DNA from: Pedobacter steynii
GTDB lineage: Bacteria; Bacteroidota; Bacteroidia; Sphingobacteriales; Sphingobacteriaceae
NCBI RefSeq assembly: GCF_001721645.1
Contig: NZ_CP017141.1
Location: 6,386,001 to 6,450,000, forward strand
Length of the DNA stretch: 64,000 nt
Reading direction: 5' to 3'
Shown here: positions 26,052-34,351 of the stretch, one piece after another
Numbering within the stretch: position 1 is the first letter of the stretch
How the letters are laid out: each line of letters starts with the position of its first letter
The notes under the pieces: model-generated
Databases searched by the model: none
Told to the model about the DNA's origin: nothing
The model's input: the letters and a program-made list of their open reading frames with translations, nothing else
Position numbers and translations under genes: made by a program

Positions 26052-26831
26052 ATGGCCATTATTACATTAACGACAGATTTAGGTTCAAAAGATTTTTATC
26101 AGGCTGCCCTTAAAGGCAGTATCCTGAGCATCTTGCCTACGGCCAATATTGTTGATGTTACCCATGAAGTTCCTTCCTTCAATATTTCTTATGCGGCATT
26201 CGTTCTGAAGAATGTTTATCCTTATTTTCCTAAAGGTACTGTGCACCTGATCGGTATCGATTCCGTGTTCAGTGAAAACACCAGATATATTGCCCTGAAA
26301 TACAGGGACCATTATTTTGTGGGTGCAGATAACGGTATTTTTTCTTTATTGTTTGAAGAAACTCCCGAAGAAATTGTGGAGCTGAATATCATGCAGGACC
26401 TGAAATACCTGCATTTTCCATTGGTAGATATTTTTGTAAAAGCAGCCATCCATCTGGCTAAAGGCGGCAGGTTAAGAGACATTGGAATGCCGACCGACAA
26501 TGTAGAGGAACGCATGTTGCTAAACCCTGTTATTGAGCGTGATATCATCCGTGGAAGTGTGATTTATATCGACACCTTCTCCAACGTGATTACCAATATC
26601 ACTAAAGAATTATTTACTAAAATACAGCGGAACAGGGACTTTACTTTGTACTTCAGAAAGAGTGAAACCATTACCCAGCTGAGCTGGCATTACAATGAAG
26701 TTCCTGAAGGAGAGAAACTCTGTCTTTTCGGCATAAGTAATCACCTTGAAATTGCCATTAATAAAGGAAAGGCCAGCGGCCTCCTCGGCTTACACCTGAG
26801 CGATATTGTCAGAGTGGAGTTTCATCCTTAA
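26052..26831 (+). CDS. SAM hydroxide adenosyltransferase (DUF62 / SAM hydrolase family)
   Basis: A 259-aa protein that begins MAIITLTTDLGSKDFYQAALKG, the DUF62 signature; the ADNGIFS segment and the later C-terminal domain (GSVIYIDTFSNVITNI) follow. Characterised members hydrolyse SAM to adenosine and methionine and are related to the fluorinase. A longer frame reaches a TTG at 25992 but lacks family similarity, so the ATG at 26052 is used. It is first in a plus-strand trio with 10- to 11-nt gaps. Confidence 0.9.
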   Translation: MAIITLTTDLGSKDFYQAALKGSILSILPTANIVDVTHEVPSFNISYAAFVLKNVYPYFPKGTVHLIGIDSVFSENTRYIALKYRDHYFVGADNGIFSLLFEETPEEIVELNIMQDLKYLHFPLVDIFVKAAIHLAKGGRLRDIGMPTDNVEERMLLNPVIERDIIRGSVIYIDTFSNVITNITKELFTKIQRNRDFTLYFRKSETITQLSWHYNEVPEGEKLCLFGISNHLEIAINKGKASGLLGLHLSDIVRVEFHP

Positions 26832-26841
26832 AAATATTTTC

Positions 26842-27126
26842 ATGTTAATACGTCTGGTAAAAATGCATTTCTCTGCTGATTCTGTAGCAAAATTCAAGGA
26901 GACCTTCCAAGCAGTACAACCCAAAATAGCTGCGTTTAAAGGCTGCAGCGCCGTGCAACTGCTTCAGGACAACACTAACCCTGACGTATTCTTTACCATC
27001 AGTCATTGGGAAGATGAGCAGCATCTGGAAGATTACCGGCAGTCTCCGCTCTTCCGGGAAACCTGGGCTATCGTAAAACCCATGTTCCTTTCCAAAGCTG
27101 AGGCATGGAGTTTGCTTGCTCCATAG
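26842..27126 (+). CDS. Antibiotic-biosynthesis-monooxygenase (ABM) domain protein
   Basis: A 94-aa single-domain protein beginning MLIRLVKMHF, with the ABM ferredoxin-like pattern: a strand at the start, a helix (SVAKFKETF), GCSAVQLLQD, and FTISHWEDEQHLEDYRQSPLF. Relatives include small quinol monooxygenases and haem-degrading proteins, so the activity is not certain. It starts 10 nt after the DUF62 gene and ends 11 nt before the next one. Confidence 0.85.
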   Translation: MLIRLVKMHFSADSVAKFKETFQAVQPKIAAFKGCSAVQLLQDNTNPDVFFTISHWEDEQHLEDYRQSPLFRETWAIVKPMFLSKAEAWSLLAP

Positions 27127-27137
27127 AAACACAAAAA

Positions 27138-27647
27138 ATGATCAAAAATTTATTGCTTCTCCTGTTGCTTGGATTTAGTCTCCAGGCCGCTGCTTTTCAA
27201 AGTGACACCAGTGCCTATCAACTACAACGTTTAAAGATCAATGGGCTCCTTGCAGAGCGCAGTACACGCTTTGGCCAGTACGACCAGAGTTTAGATGCAA
27301 GAACCGGAATCTTCGGGTTTCAAACAAAAAGAGACATTAAAAATTCCAATGAAATCCTTCGTCAGATCGTCCTGAACGACAATAATATTTTCAAGGAGCT
27401 TAAAATATTAATGGACTACAAAGATCAGGAAGTGAAAGAAGTTATCAATACTGCCAACAGCACCAATAGCAGGATTCAGGCCTATATGCTCTCCATCAAA
27501 AAGCTACAGGACCAGAATCAGTCTCTTAAAAAGGAAGCACAGCAACTGGAACGCGGCAAGACCTTTTATCACTATATCATCATATTTTTGGTATTGGCAC
27601 TTGGGGGAACAGGCTACGTTTTACTGAAGAAGCTAAAGAAAATCTAA
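27138..27647 (+). CDS. Exported single-pass protein with coiled coil, unknown function
   Basis: A 169-aa protein with signal peptide (MIKNLLLLLLLGFSLQAAAF), a helical central part with many Gln/Asn/Lys and a heptad-like segment (about 120-145), then a C-terminal membrane helix (about 147-163) and a KKLKKI tail. The layout suggests a periplasmic coiled coil anchored by its C-terminus. I do not recognise a family. It is the last gene in the DUF62-ABM run. Confidence 0.7.
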   Translation: MIKNLLLLLLLGFSLQAAAFQSDTSAYQLQRLKINGLLAERSTRFGQYDQSLDARTGIFGFQTKRDIKNSNEILRQIVLNDNNIFKELKILMDYKDQEVKEVINTANSTNSRIQAYMLSIKKLQDQNQSLKKEAQQLERGKTFYHYIIIFLVLALGGTGYVLLKKLKKI

Positions 27648-27692
27648 GCCTGCCGATAAAAGGAATTCAGCCAAAATTTAAACTTAGCGCAT

Positions 27693-27839
27693 ATGAAAAA
27701 ATGGTTTTTCAAGATACTGGTCAGGATCAACAAAGCCCTCCTGCCCAGTTTGTACAAAAAAGACCCGATGAAACTAAGTACCTTTCAAAAGGCAATATTA
27801 GGTTACCGGTACTGGGTATTGACCAATAGCCTCAATTAA
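27693..27839 (+). CDS. Small conserved-looking basic protein, 48 aa
   Basis: A short ORF starting MKKWFFKILVRINKALLPSL, rich in Lys/Arg with aromatic pairs (YRYWVLTNSLN at the end). It is 45 nt after the preceding gene and overlaps the end of the DUF1015 gene by 8 nt tail to tail. Similar small basic proteins in Bacteroidota are sometimes labelled 'SsrA-binding protein' in automatic annotation, but it lacks SmpB length, so I do not assign that role. The start codon and basic, regular composition support a real gene; homolog conservation would confirm it. Confidence 0.6.
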   Translation: MKKWFFKILVRINKALLPSLYKKDPMKLSTFQKAILGYRYWVLTNSLN

Positions 27840-29076
27840 AATAGTTGGTCAGCAGGCCTACTAAAAATTTAGGTTCTACCCAGGTGGATTTCGGAGGCAT
27901 TACCCCATCCGCTTCTGCGACTGCGATCACCTGTGCAACCGAAGTCGGAAATAAAGTAAAAGCAACAGCAAATAAGCCGTTATCCACCCTACTTTGCAGG
28001 GCCGAAACCGGCGTTCTTCCCCCTTCAAAAGTAATTCGTGCATCCGTTCTCGGATCCCTGATTCCCAGGATGGGTTCCAAAATAAAATCCTGTAAAATAC
28101 TCACGTCCAATACCCCTACCGGATCATTCGCATCATAAATTGCCGGCTTAGGACTCAACACATACCACTGTTTACCGAAATACATTCCAATCTGATGCAG
28201 CTCCTGTGGCTGGACAGGCACGTCCGATATGGCGACCTCAAAACCAGTTTTCAGGGCTTCCATAAATTCAGCTTCGGTCTTGTTTCCAAGATCCCTCACC
28301 AGCCGGTTGAATTCCAGCACCTTTACCTCAGCAGTATTCATGTACACCGTAGTGAAATAATTATAGAGTTCTGTGCCCGTATGTTTAGCACTATTCAAAG
28401 CCTGCTTCTGAAGTCCCATTTTGGCCATTGAAGCGGCCCTGTGATGACCATCAGCAATATATACCGAAGGTATTGCCTGAAAAGCAGCCACCAACTGGTC
28501 CAGGTCCCTCGTTTCCGTTATTGCCCAAACCCGATGCCGGCTCGCATCTGCAAAGCTGAAGTCAAGGTCAGGATTTAATGCCACATACTTTGCAATCAGC
28601 CCATCGATCAGCTCATCCGGATGATAAGTAATCAGTACCGGATTCGCATCCAGTCCAGTTTGCTGCAGGTAGTCGGCCAGCAGTTTTTCTCTGCGTTCTA
28701 CAGTAGATTCATGCTTTTTTATCCTTCCTTCCAGGTAATCCTTAATGTGGGTCAATGTCCAGATTCCAGTCTGACATAAGCCATCATGTTCCACCTGATA
28801 CACATAAATTGCAGGTTTTGCTTCCCTTACCAGGTAATGGTGGTCCAGAAAACCTTCGAAATTTTCCGCAATCTTCTTGAAGATCAATTCCTGACGGGTC
28901 CCTCTAAGGTATGGATTGTCCAATTCCGGATTAATCAGGTGCAGAAAGCTACAGTTATTTTCGGACGCAATTAAGCGGGCTTCACCCGTTCCATAATTTT
29001 CCAGGGGACGGGTAACCACCTTCGACTGGAGGTGAACTGCAGGTTTTAATCCACAGAAAGGCTTTATATTTGGCAT
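27832..29076 (-). CDS. DUF1015 family protein downstream of serA
   Basis: A 414-aa cytoplasmic protein matching DUF1015: MPNIKPFCGLKP at the start, YRGTRQELIF-like segment, ADGHHRAAS at about residue 210 (the family's most conserved motif) and SALQSRVDNG near the end. No activity is established for this family that I can state with certainty. It lies 49 nt downstream of serA and serC on the same strand, an arrangement that hints at serine metabolism. A hairpin occupies the gap to serA. Confidence 0.88.
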   Translation of the reverse strand: MPNIKPFCGLKPAVHLQSKVVTRPLENYGTGEARLIASENNCSFLHLINPELDNPYLRGTRQELIFKKIAENFEGFLDHHYLVREAKPAIYVYQVEHDGLCQTGIWTLTHIKDYLEGRIKKHESTVERREKLLADYLQQTGLDANPVLITYHPDELIDGLIAKYVALNPDLDFSFADASRHRVWAITETRDLDQLVAAFQAIPSVYIADGHHRAASMAKMGLQKQALNSAKHTGTELYNYFTTVYMNTAEVKVLEFNRLVRDLGNKTEAEFMEALKTGFEVAISDVPVQPQELHQIGMYFGKQWYVLSPKPAIYDANDPVGVLDVSILQDFILEPILGIRDPRTDARITFEGGRTPVSALQSRVDNGLFAVAFTLFPTSVAQVIAVAEADGVMPPKSTWVEPKFLVGLLTNYFN

Positions 29077-29090
29077 AGGATGGATTGGGA

Positions 29091-29120
29091 AATGAGGTAC
29101 CCTTCTATGGGCACCTCATT
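29091..29120. repeat. Hairpin between serA and the DUF1015 gene
   Basis: Arms AATGAGGT and ACCTCATT plus three further CCC/GGG pairs after one mismatch. No T-run follows on the minus strand, so it is more likely an mRNA-processing or stability element than a terminator. Confidence 0.5.
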
Positions 29121-29125
29121 AAAAG

Positions 29126-30076
29126 CTATTTATTAAAATGCTCAATAATTAGGGTAGCAAGTTCAACACCGATACGCTCCTGTGCTTCATTTGTTGCCGC
29201 ACCGATATGAGGTGTTAAAGAGATCTTTGCATGTTGCAGGATAGCCGCTGCAGGGGTAGGTTCGTTATCGAATACATCTAATCCGGCAAAAGCAACTTTA
29301 CCACTGTCTAAAGCAGCGATTAACGCGGCCTCTTCTATGGTTCCGCCTCTTGAGCAGTTCACCACACCAACGCCGGTTTTCATTTTTTCAAACTCTTCCG
29401 CACCCAGGATTGGTTTATCTGCAAATGGTGTATGTAAACTGATGAAATCACTGTTCGCGATCACTTCTTCCAGCGAAACTGTTTTTACCGGAATATCCAC
29501 TTTAATACCTCCCTGAAGGTTTAAGGTCAGGTTTCCTTCGAAAGGAAAAAGATCATAAGCCAGGACATTCATTCCCAGGCCTAAAGCTACAGTAGCCGTT
29601 TCTCTTCCGATTCTGCCGAAGCCAATGATACCGATCGTTTTACCTCTCAGTTCCACACCTTTAGCATAAGCTTTTTTCAGGGCATTGAATTTAGTATCTC
29701 CTTCTACAGGCATTTTTCTGTTGGCATCCTGTAAAAAGCGAACACCAGTAAACAAATGAGCGAATACCAGTTCAGCTACAGAAAGAGAAGAAGCAGCAGG
29801 CGTATTGATTACTGCCAGGCCTTTAGCCCTTGCATAATCTACATCGATATTGTCCATTCCTACCCCACCTCTTCCGATCAGTTTAAGATTTGGACACTGA
29901 TCAATCAGTTCCTGACGTACTTTTGTGGCACTACGTACCGTAATCGCATCATAATTCTGTAAAGCTTCAGCTAATTTATCCTGGGCAATTGTTTCTGTAT
30001 CTACTACAAAACCCGCCTGCTCTAACAGGGATTTACCGATGGGATCTATTCCATCGTTTGCAAGTATCTTGATCAT
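29126..30076 (-). CDS. serA: D-3-phosphoglycerate dehydrogenase
   Basis: A 316-aa NAD-dependent dehydrogenase that oxidises 3-phosphoglycerate, the first step of serine synthesis. It has IGRGGVGMDNIDVDYA, the NAD motif GIIGFGRIGRE, the substrate Arg/Glu segment (NCSRGGTIEE) and the catalytic His in LTPHIGAAT. There is no C-terminal ACT regulatory domain, so it is the short form and should not be inhibited by serine through an ACT site. It starts 12 nt after the serC stop. Confidence 0.92.
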   Translation of the reverse strand: MIKILANDGIDPIGKSLLEQAGFVVDTETIAQDKLAEALQNYDAITVRSATKVRQELIDQCPNLKLIGRGGVGMDNIDVDYARAKGLAVINTPAASSLSVAELVFAHLFTGVRFLQDANRKMPVEGDTKFNALKKAYAKGVELRGKTIGIIGFGRIGRETATVALGLGMNVLAYDLFPFEGNLTLNLQGGIKVDIPVKTVSLEEVIANSDFISLHTPFADKPILGAEEFEKMKTGVGVVNCSRGGTIEEAALIAALDSGKVAFAGLDVFDNEPTPAAAILQHAKISLTPHIGAATNEAQERIGVELATLIIEHFNK

Positions 30077-30088
30077 TAATTCTAAATT

Positions 30089-31153
30089 TTATTGGTGTTT
30101 TTCAGCAAAAATCTGCATTAATTCAATTAAAGTATGTACGCTGGTAATTGGAAGTGCATTGTACATCGAAGCTCTGAAACCGCCCACACTTCTGTGGCCT
30201 TTGATTCCTTCGATGCCGTTTTCTTCCGCGAACTTTAAGAATGGTTTTTCGAGTTCCGGGTTTTCCATCACGAAGCATACGTTCATTCTCGAACGGTCTT
30301 CAACTGCACAGGTACCTTTGAACAATGGATTTCTGTCGATTTCTGTATATAAAGCTTTCGCTTTTGCAATGTTTTCTTTTTCAATTTCAGCTACGCCACC
30401 TTTAGATTTCAACCATCTCAGGTTTAGCATCGCTACATAAATAGAGAATACCGGAGGTGTATTGTACATAGAACCACCTTCAGCATGAACTTTATAGTCC
30501 AGCATCGAAGGGATTTTTCTTCCCGACTTACCTAAGATCTCATCTTTAACAATGACTACCGTTAATCCTGCAGGTCCGATATTTTTTTGTGCACCTGCAT
30601 AGATCAGGTCGTACTGAGCTACGTCAATTACACGGCTCATGATGTCTGATGACATGTCACAAACTACAGGAACTTTTGTTTCCGGCAGGCTGAACATTTC
30701 TGTTCCATAAATGGTATTGTTAGAGGTGCAATGAAAATAAGCACTGTCTTCAGGGATGCTATACTCTTTAGGTACAAAGGTATAGTTCGATGATTTTGAG
30801 GAAGCTACAATATTTGCAGTTCCAAAATTAGCGACTTCCTTAATCGCTTTGTTTGCCCATACTCCTGTCTCCAGGTAACTGGCTGTTTGGCCTTCAGGCA
30901 ATAGGTTCATAGGAACCATTGCAAATTGCAAACTCGCACCACCTTGTAAAAAGAGAACGGAATAACCGGCAGGAACATTTAACAATTCTTTAACCAACTT
31001 CCCGGCCTCTTCAACTACACCTTCAAATTCAGGCGTGCGGTGAGAGATCTCCAGAATAGACAAGCCGTCTTTAAAATCAAGTACTGCTTGTGATGCTTGC
31101 TTGAAAACTTCCTGTGGTAGGATACAGGGTCCAGCGCCGAAATTATGTCTCAT
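30089..31153 (-). CDS. serC: Phosphoserine aminotransferase
   Basis: A 354-aa PLP enzyme of the class V aminotransferases converting 3-phosphohydroxypyruvate to phosphoserine. It starts MRHNFGAGPCILP and shows EISHRTPEF, FLQGGASLQFA, CDMSSDIMSR and the PLP Lys in AGAQKNIGPAG. Length is normal. serC-serA-DUF1015 form a run; no phosphoserine phosphatase (serB) is in the window. Confidence 0.95.
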   Translation of the reverse strand: MRHNFGAGPCILPQEVFKQASQAVLDFKDGLSILEISHRTPEFEGVVEEAGKLVKELLNVPAGYSVLFLQGGASLQFAMVPMNLLPEGQTASYLETGVWANKAIKEVANFGTANIVASSKSSNYTFVPKEYSIPEDSAYFHCTSNNTIYGTEMFSLPETKVPVVCDMSSDIMSRVIDVAQYDLIYAGAQKNIGPAGLTVVIVKDEILGKSGRKIPSMLDYKVHAEGGSMYNTPPVFSIYVAMLNLRWLKSKGGVAEIEKENIAKAKALYTEIDRNPLFKGTCAVEDRSRMNVCFVMENPELEKPFLKFAEENGIEGIKGHRSVGGFRASMYNALPITSVHTLIELMQIFAEKHQ

Positions 31154-31201
31154 TTTTATGTTATTTTTATTAGTTGTAAATGTAATATTTTCTATGGTTT
31201 A

Positions 31202-33583
31202 TTATTTCGAATTTTTAAACTTAATGATCAGTTTCAGGTTGAATCTCCTCCCGCTTAAATAATTAGGTATCGCATATTGGACGTTATTCAGGTCCTTCAG
31301 CCAGAGGTAGGATACCGTGTTGTCGATATTCAAAAGGTTGAACACTTCGGCATATAAGGCAAAAGAGCTGAAGTATTTATCCAGCAATCTTGATTTCCCC
31401 GGACTGGCATCATCCAGAAAATCTTTAGAGAATCCGATATCTATTCTTTTATAGGCAGGAATATGAAAATCATCCGTATAGCGATCCGACGAAGGTGCTC
31501 CGACAGGCAATGCTGATCCATACAAAACGTTCAGGTGTACTTTATACGTCGGACTATTGAGCAGGCGGTCCTGAAAATAGGCAGAGAAGTTCAGACGCTG
31601 ATCTGTAGGACGTTTCAGATAACCTTCCTGATCACCCGCTATATTTTGCACCGCCTTCATCAGAGAGAGCCTGAAATGAGAAACCAGGTCTTTCACAAAC
31701 TCTCCCCCAATGCTGAAATCAGCACCATACGTATATCCTTTTGCCTGTTCTCCCGCCAGGTACCTGATCCGCACATTGTCCATCATATAAGGGATCAGCC
31801 GGTCCTGATATTTAAAGTAGGCCTCCGTACTGAACTTGAGTCTTGTACCCAGGCCATCAAAAGCATAATCCATTCCGGCAGAAGTATTGTAAGAGCGCTG
31901 CGCCTTTTGATTCAGGTTCAGTATGCCCTGAAAATCCCGGATACTTCTATAGTCAGGAGCCTGCTGATATACTCCTGCACTCCACCTGAAAATCTTATGA
32001 TTACCCGAAGGCCGGTAAGCCAGCAACAAACGCGGACTGAAAAGCAGCTGATCACTCAGGCTATTGTAATTTCCTCTGATCCCCAGCTGAAGGTCCGTAT
32101 AGGCAGACAGGCGGTAACTATCCTGCAGGTAAGCACTGTAATATTGAATACCCAGTTTATTTTCAGCTTCGATGACCGGCCCTCCATAAAAACGGCGGAT
32201 TCCCGCAGAGTCAATCACACTGTATTCACTTAAATCATCCCGGTAGTTCTTATGCTCAAAGCGCAGTCCCCAGGAAAAAGTATGGTCATTAAAAGTCTGG
32301 TCTCCTTTCAGTTCAGAGCTCAGGTGCTGAGAACGGAGTTTGTTATTGGCAAACGTAAAGTACCCTCCTACTCCTGTTAATCTTTCCGATGGCCGGGGTT
32401 CCGGATCCCCCGGATCCGGGCTCATTTCGCTTAAAAAGTAAGCCCCCTGAATGTCTATATTTTCTCTCTCCCGACTGTTAAAATAGCTGTTGATCCATTT
32501 GATCACCAGGTTTGGCCTGGGTGCATAAAGCGTGGTGATGGCTCCACCCAGCGTCCGGTAATCATCCACTTCCTTTCCTTCATAATCTACATCCAGTCGG
32601 ATTGTCCTGCTTAAAGTTCCGAATTCCGTCTGGCGGCTTTGCGGAATCAGTTTAAAGCTGCCATTGTTAAAGCTGCCCATAAAATTAAGGCTTAGCTTTG
32701 GAGAAAGCTGCTGCTGATAGATCAGTTGGGCATCTGTAAAATTAGGACGATAGCTACCTTTGTTCTCCTGGCTACTTAATACCCCTGTATTGTTTTTATA
32801 ACGCAGGCCTGCCAGCAGAAAACTATTTTGACGGAGCATTTTAGTACTCAGAGAAGCGCCGTTCAATCCTGCAGTTAAAACCGTCTGACTACTGTCCGGT
32901 CTTCCGTACTTTACATCCAGCACAGAAGACAATTTATCTCCATACCGGGATTCAAAACCTCCGGCAGAAAACTTAGCATTGCTCAACAGGTCACTATTGA
33001 TAAAGCTCAGTCCCTCCTGTTGCCCGTTTCTGATCAGGATCGGCCTGCTGATTTCTATATCATTGACATAGACCAGGTTTTCATCAAAATTTCCTCCCCT
33101 TACGCTATACTGAGCACTCAACTCGTTATTTGTAGAAACGCCAGGCAAAGTTTTGAGTATGGCCTCGAAATTCCCAGAAGGAGAAGGCATGGCCCCTATT
33201 CCCGAAATATTAATGGTGGTGCTGTTGCTGAGCTGGTTTTGTCTGCTGGTAATCGTGACCTGCTCCAGCTCATTACTGCTTTCTGTAAGCGTTACATTCT
33301 GGATCAGTCGGCCGGCCTTATCATGACTAATGCTGACCAGCACTTGCTTGTAGCCCAGCAGAGCATATTTTAAAATGAAAGAAGTGTTTGTGGCGTAAAT
33401 GGTATAATTCCCTTTATCATCTGATAAAGCGGACTGATCCTGCCCCAGGATTCTGACGGTCACTTCAGCCAGTGGTTGTTGCAGTTCATTCGTCACCCTT
33501 CCTGTCACCTTTACTAAAGGTTGCGCCTTCAGTCCTGTCAGTGTCAGGAGAAGAACAAAGAGCAACAGGAGGCGTTTACGCAT
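31202..33583 (-). CDS. TonB-dependent receptor with N-terminal CarboxypepD_reg-like domain
   Basis: A 793-aa outer-membrane protein. A signal peptide (MRKRLLLLFVLLL...KAQ) precedes a carboxypeptidase-regulatory-like domain (about 24-105), a plug domain (about 120-230, with GNFEAILKTLPGV and YSVRGGNFDENLVYVND) and a 22-strand-type barrel. No SusD partner is adjacent, so it is not a typical polysaccharide-utilisation pair; the substrate may be a siderophore, metal or other small molecule. It starts directly after the rpe stop and is followed after 48 nt by serC. Confidence 0.9.
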   Translation of the reverse strand: MRKRLLLLFVLLLTLTGLKAQPLVKVTGRVTNELQQPLAEVTVRILGQDQSALSDDKGNYTIYATNTSFILKYALLGYKQVLVSISHDKAGRLIQNVTLTESSNELEQVTITSRQNQLSNSTTINISGIGAMPSPSGNFEAILKTLPGVSTNNELSAQYSVRGGNFDENLVYVNDIEISRPILIRNGQQEGLSFINSDLLSNAKFSAGGFESRYGDKLSSVLDVKYGRPDSSQTVLTAGLNGASLSTKMLRQNSFLLAGLRYKNNTGVLSSQENKGSYRPNFTDAQLIYQQQLSPKLSLNFMGSFNNGSFKLIPQSRQTEFGTLSRTIRLDVDYEGKEVDDYRTLGGAITTLYAPRPNLVIKWINSYFNSRERENIDIQGAYFLSEMSPDPGDPEPRPSERLTGVGGYFTFANNKLRSQHLSSELKGDQTFNDHTFSWGLRFEHKNYRDDLSEYSVIDSAGIRRFYGGPVIEAENKLGIQYYSAYLQDSYRLSAYTDLQLGIRGNYNSLSDQLLFSPRLLLAYRPSGNHKIFRWSAGVYQQAPDYRSIRDFQGILNLNQKAQRSYNTSAGMDYAFDGLGTRLKFSTEAYFKYQDRLIPYMMDNVRIRYLAGEQAKGYTYGADFSIGGEFVKDLVSHFRLSLMKAVQNIAGDQEGYLKRPTDQRLNFSAYFQDRLLNSPTYKVHLNVLYGSALPVGAPSSDRYTDDFHIPAYKRIDIGFSKDFLDDASPGKSRLLDKYFSSFALYAEVFNLLNIDNTVSYLWLKDLNNVQYAIPNYLSGRRFNLKLIIKFKNSK

Positions 33584-34255
33584 TTACACTTTCAGGATGC
33601 CTGCATTGAGATTTTTTAATTCCGAAATCATTTCTTTTGGAGCTGTTGCTGCGAAAATGGCATTTCCGGCTACAAAAGCATTAGCACCAGCCTGGATTAA
33701 ATCTGCCAGGTTATGGATATCTACCCCTCCATCCACTTCAATAATCAGTTCCGGATTTATTGTAGCCGATAAAGCTTTCAGTTCTCTCAGTTTATGAAGC
33801 GTATTGGGAATAAATTTTTGTCCGCCGAAGCCGGGATTTACCGACATCACCAATACCAGGTCCAGGTCTGCCAGCACCTCTTTCAGTAAAGCTACCGGCG
33901 TATGCGGATTAATGGCGACCCCAGCTTTACATCCCGCTGCATGAATGGCCTGTATCGTCCGGTGAAGGTGTGTACAGGCTTCATAATGAACCGTAATCAC
34001 TGCAGCCCCTGCCGCTGCAAAACGTTCGATATACTGATCGGGGTTAACGATCATCAAATGTACATCCAATGGTTTTGTAGCATGTTTTTTAATTGCTTCC
34101 ATCACAGGAAAGCCAAAAGAGATATTGGGAACAAAAACACCGTCCATCACATCTACATGGAACCAGTCTGCTTCACTGGAGTTAACCATTTCAATATCAC
34201 GTTGAAGGTTCGCAAAATCAGCAGCAAGTAAAGAGGGAGCAATGAGGTGTTTCAT
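33584..34255 (-). CDS. rpe: Ribulose-phosphate 3-epimerase
   Basis: A 223-aa TIM-barrel enzyme of the pentose phosphate pathway. Motifs: IAPSLLAADFANL, HVDVMDGVFVPN (metal His and Asp), DVHLMI, VMSVNPGFGGQ and VDGGV. The ATG at 34255 is used in place of a TTG two codons earlier. Its stop is contiguous with the start of the TonB receptor. Confidence 0.95.
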   Translation of the reverse strand: MKHLIAPSLLAADFANLQRDIEMVNSSEADWFHVDVMDGVFVPNISFGFPVMEAIKKHATKPLDVHLMIVNPDQYIERFAAAGAAVITVHYEACTHLHRTIQAIHAAGCKAGVAINPHTPVALLKEVLADLDLVLVMSVNPGFGGQKFIPNTLHKLRELKALSATINPELIIEVDGGVDIHNLADLIQAGANAFVAGNAIFAATAPKEMISELKNLNAGILKV

Positions 34256-34315
34256 GATCAACGGGGTTTTAATATTAACGAAGTAAAGATAAAAAATTAA
34301 GCCATTTTAAAACAA

Positions 34316-34341
34316 AAAACCCCGCAAATTGCGGGGTTTTA
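34316..34341 (-). terminator. Rho-independent terminator after pnp
   Basis: Stem AAAACCCCGC / GCGGGGTTTT with a 5-nt loop; on the minus strand it is followed by T-rich sequence and lies 12 nt after the pnp stop. Confidence 0.93.
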
Positions 34342-34351
34342 AATGTTTGTA

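Noticed and set aside
31202..33583. Part of a SusC/SusD polysaccharide-utilisation locus
   Set aside because: The receptor has no adjacent SusD-like lipoprotein or glycoside hydrolase; its length and neighbours do not fit a PUL.
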